Source of the DNA: Methanomicrobiales archaeon
GTDB lineage: Archaea; Halobacteriota; Methanomicrobia; Methanomicrobiales; Methanoculleaceae
Assembly (NCBI GenBank): GCA_019136335.1
Contig: JAGVUK010000298.1
Coordinates: 1-23,447 of the forward strand
Direction of reading: 5' to 3'
DNA: 23,447 nt
Below, in pieces: positions 21,902 through 23,447 of this stretch. A program made the translations under genes and the position numbers. Below the pieces are notes generated by a model. The model had not been told where the DNA came from and ran no database searches. It saw only the letters and a program-made list of their open reading frames with translations. How positions within the stretch are numbered: position 1 is the first letter of the stretch; each line of letters opens with the position of its first letter.

Positions 21902-22495
21902 ATGGATGCGCTTGACGATTACCGGGGGAAGCGGGATTTCTCCCGGACGTCGGAGCCACCGGGAGATGGGGCGGATGCGAGAGATCGCCCTATCTTCGTC
22001 ATCCAGATGCACGACGCGACCACGCTCCACTACGACTTCCGCCTGGAGGCCGACGGTGTTCTGAAGTCCTGGGCGGTCCCGAAGGGGCCGTCCGTGAACC
22101 CGAAGGAGAGACGCCTCGCCGTCCCCACCGAAGACCACCCGATCAGCTACGCCGACTTCGAGGGCGTCATCCCGGCGGGAAGCTACGGGGCGGGGACGGT
22201 CCTCGTCTGGGACCGGGGAACCTACCAAAACCTCGCACGACAGGGCGGGCGGGAGATCGGGGTCGCCGAGGCGCTCGGGCGGGGCCACGTGTCGGTCTGG
22301 CTCGAGGGGGAGAAGCTCCGCGGCGGGTATGCCCTCACTCGCTTCAGGGCCGGGAAGGGCGAGGCCTGGCTCCTTGTGAAGATGGATGACGCGGAGGCGG
22401 ATCCCGGCCGGGACCCGGTCGCGACGGAGCCCTGGTCGGTCGTCTCCGGGCGGACGCTTGCGGAGATCGCGGCAGGAAGGGTTCTGGACAGGTGA
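21902..22495 (+). CDS. Stand-alone LigD-type 3'-phosphoesterase
   Basis: The 197-aa protein matches the 3'-phosphoesterase (PE) domain of bacterial DNA ligase D. This domain trims 3'-phosphate or 3'-ribonucleotide ends so that DNA breaks can be ligated. The metal and phosphate ligands are visible: H37 in QMHDAT, H43, D45 and R47 in LHYDFRLE, and H79 in TEDHP. Their spacing (6, 2, 2, 32) equals that of the well-studied Pseudomonas LigD PE residues (42, 48, 50, 52, 84). VIPAGSYGAGTV follows at 89-100. There is no ligase or polymerase domain. Stand-alone PE proteins are known from archaea. The ATG at 21902 is 27 nt from a TATA box. No Ku or ligase gene is in the window, and the neighbour is the broken HerA-like ATPase. 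Confidence 0.92.
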   Translation: MDALDDYRGKRDFSRTSEPPGDGADARDRPIFVIQMHDATTLHYDFRLEADGVLKSWAVPKGPSVNPKERRLAVPTEDHPISYADFEGVIPAGSYGAGTVLVWDRGTYQNLARQGGREIGVAEALGRGHVSVWLEGEKLRGGYALTRFRAGKGEAWLLVKMDDAEADPGRDPVATEPWSVVSGRTLAEIAAGRVLDR

Positions 22496-22734
22496 GTTCA
22501 CCTGCCCGGGATCGCCGCGCCCATGCCCGGCGCGCGCACCAGGGGCCCGATCGCCCGGTGAGAGCCCGGGCGTGCGGCATGTCCCCCCTCCGCCTCCCGG
22601 CGGGGTGCTTGATGAGGGAGCGCGGAGGTGCGCGGCGGGAAGTGGAGATACCCGGTATCTGGACCCGGGAGGATGGCCCCGTAGCCACTGTCCGGTTGCC
22701 TTTCGGTCGGGGTACTGGCTGGTTCTGGGGCAAA

Positions 22735-22744
22735 AGTTTATACA
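22735..22744 (+). promoter_or_regulatory. TATA box without an obvious gene
   Basis: AGTTTATACA is a good archaeal TATA element that predicts transcription from about 22764. The first structure met is the T-rich hairpin at 22793-22817, so the product could be a very short RNA or a long leader of the SpeD-like gene. Confidence 0.4.
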
Positions 22745-22792
22745 TCCCCTGATATGGGTTTTTCATCCTCGAAAATAAACCAGGTGACCGTA

Positions 22793-22817
22793 CCGTAAAA
22801 AGAGGTTTTTTTCACGG
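22793..22817 (+). terminator. Possible T-tract terminator
   Basis: An imperfect inverted repeat (CCGTAAAAAG and TTTTTTTCACGG) contains seven consecutive T residues (22806-22812). Archaeal RNA polymerase stops at T-tracts without needing a stem. It could end transcription from the LigD-PE gene or from the TATA box at 22735-22744. Confidence 0.4.
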
Positions 22818-22960
22818 CCCCGATCGTCCATGAGTCCCCGGAGCAGAGGCCGCCGGAAAATTCTAACGCTGAATGAAAATCATACTAAGTATTATTTAGA
22901 ATGGGTTATTTACATACGAATCGTCAGATAAACGGTGTAAAGTCATCAATTTAACAATAT

Positions 22961-23030
22961 GGCGTAAATTAGGCGTAGTATTTCCGATAGGGAGAGATTG
23001 CTCTGGGGTAACGGGGAAATAACGGTTATT
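22961..23030. promoter_or_regulatory. Operator candidates: two 11-bp-phased direct repeats and a palindrome
   Basis: GGCGTA occurs at 22961-22966 and again at 22972-22977. TAACGG occurs at 23009-23014 and 23020-23025. Both pairs are spaced by 11 bp, about one helical turn. AATAAC-G-GTTATT (23018-23030) is a palindrome overlapping the second pair. The cluster lies 22-90 bp upstream of the TATA box of the SpeD-like gene, a likely place for a regulator to bind. Confidence 0.45.
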
Positions 23031-23051
23031 CTCCATTAGTGCGAGGGATAA

Positions 23052-23060
23052 GTTTAAAAT
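23052..23060 (+). promoter_or_regulatory. TATA box for the SpeD-like gene
   Basis: GTTTAAAAT lies about 65 nt before the ATG at 23121. It predicts transcription from about 23082 and a leader of about 39 nt with the ribosome site. Confidence 0.5.
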
Positions 23061-23092
23061 CTGAACTATCAAAAATTACAGGGATCAGATCG

Positions 23093-23117
23093 ATCACGAG
23101 ATCCTCTCGAAGGTGAT
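23093..23117 (+). promoter_or_regulatory. Leader hairpin overlapping the ribosome site
   Basis: ATCACGAG (23093-23100) can pair as CGAG with CTCG (23106-23109) and ATCA with TGAT (23114-23117), leaving AAGG (23110-23113) as a bulge. The bulge and outer stem contain the ribosome site AGGTGAT that sits 3 nt before the ATG. Confidence 0.35.
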
Positions 23118-23120
23118 ATC

Positions 23121-23447
23121 ATGGCAAGTAAGGTAATGACAAACAACGCTGTGGCAAACAACGTTATGGCAGAGGCAGTAAGCGACGCAGAGATCGTTGC
23201 GCAGTTCAGGCAACGCGGGTGCTGGGGACTGTATACGAGCGTGGACCTGAAGGGATGCGACCCGGCATCGATCAGGGACGCGGAGAAGATTCACCGGTTC
23301 ATCATCGAACTGTGCGACCTCATCGACATGCACAGGTTCGGCGAACCGCAGATCATCCACTTCGGCCCGAACGAGAGGGTCGCAGGGTTCTCCATGACCC
23401 AGCTCATCGAGACATCGCTGGTCTCGGGGCACTTCGCAAACGAGACC
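23121..23447 (+). CDS. S-adenosylmethionine decarboxylase (SpeD)-like protein (partial)
   Basis: The first 109 codons are visible and the gene runs off the window. After a low-complexity start (MTNNAVANNVMAEA), residues from about 33 read GCWGLYTSVDLKGCD, followed later by RVAGFSMTQLIETSLVSGHF. The layout parallels SpeD, where a strand ending in a GC motif is followed by the segment with the ESH processing site. Here the ESHIxIHTWPE segment is replaced by ETSLVSGHFANE, so the serine that would become the pyruvoyl group is shifted or absent. It may be a SpeD homolog with another function, or an active but unusual one. The perfect ribosome site AGGTGAT lies 3 nt before the ATG. The first codons hold a direct repeat, CAAACAACG twice, 15 bp apart. 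Confidence 0.65.
   Translation, partial: MASKVMTNNAVANNVMAEAVSDAEIVAQFRQRGCWGLYTSVDLKGCDPASIRDAEKIHRFIIELCDLIDMHRFGEPQIIHFGPNERVAGFSMTQLIETSLVSGHFANET

Larger units (their letters stand above)
22496..23120. other. Long intergenic region: GC-rich left half, AT-rich regulatory right half
   Basis: The left part (22496-22730) is GC-rich without a recognisable gene. A TATA box lies at 22735-22744 and a T-rich hairpin at 22793-22817. From about 22855 to 23090 the sequence is strikingly AT-rich compared with the rest of the window and holds direct repeats, a palindrome and the promoter of the SpeD-like gene. Confidence 0.6.

Noticed and set aside
22492..22752. An 86-codon plus-strand frame after the LigD-PE gene
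   Set aside because: Its composition is Arg-rich without a domain, it ends inside the TATA box at 22735-22744, and no ribosome site fits beyond the overlapping stop.
22830..22931. A 33-aa ORF (MSPRSRGRRKILTLNEN...)
   Set aside because: No Shine-Dalgarno, only a poor TATA-like GTAAAAAG 30 nt upstream, and it runs into AT-rich regulatory DNA. It could be real but cannot be supported.
1..23447. CRISPR arrays, tRNA, rRNA and complete insertion sequences
   Set aside because: No regularly spaced repeats, no tRNA-like cloverleaf with TTCGA-type loop, no rRNA signature and no terminal inverted repeats were found by eye.

Overview
The window looks like a high-GC methanogenic archaeon of the order Methanomicrobiales, most likely Methanoculleus or a close relative (inference). 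The evidence is archaeal TATA-box promoters, a GTPase of the COG2229 type, a class I prenyl diphosphate synthase, a stand-alone LigD-type 3'-phosphoesterase, a COG1237-type metallo-beta-lactamase protein, COG1361/CARDB surface-protein domains, and many small proteins that look methanogen-specific. No rRNA, tRNA or CRISPR array was seen.

Layout. 1-3503 (minus): the start of a DUF1059 metal-binding protein, then a three-gene operon of a membrane-anchored CARDB-like protein, an FtsX/MacB permease and an ABC ATPase. 3504-6531: a regulatory gap, a 66-aa unknown protein, a 2H phosphoesterase, a minus-strand CxxC protein, and a metallo-beta-lactamase gene preceded by a small overlapping ORF. 6532-10374 (minus): an M1 aminopeptidase following a HEAT-repeat protein, then a small coiled-coil protein. 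10636-11988 (plus): a small GTPase and a helical-repeat protein. 12022-15067 (minus): a membrane protein, a TnpB reduced to its RuvC nuclease half, and an overlapping APH-kinase/HAD pair. 15213-17607 (plus): a prenyl diphosphate synthase, a 4-oxalocrotonate tautomerase and two unknown proteins, with a decayed P-loop ATPase remnant between the last two. 17591-19009 (minus): an orphan PAS histidine kinase. 19589-23447 (plus): a winged-helix/HerA-like ATPase broken by two lesions, a stand-alone 3'-phosphoesterase, a long AT-rich regulatory region and the start of a SpeD-like gene.

Two patterns stand out. First, about seven genes have a TATA box centred 25-29 nt before the start codon and no Shine-Dalgarno, which predicts leaderless mRNAs and resolves several start codons. 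Second, the window carries decay and reduction: a TnpB with all catalytic and zinc residues but no N-terminal RNA/DNA-binding half, a frameshifted HerA-type ATPase beside a DNA end-repair enzyme, and a P-loop remnant. No complete new multi-gene system can be proven here. The best candidates for something undescribed are the RuvC-only TnpB, the SpeD-like protein without the usual processing motif, and the small ORF in front of the metallo-beta-lactamase gene.
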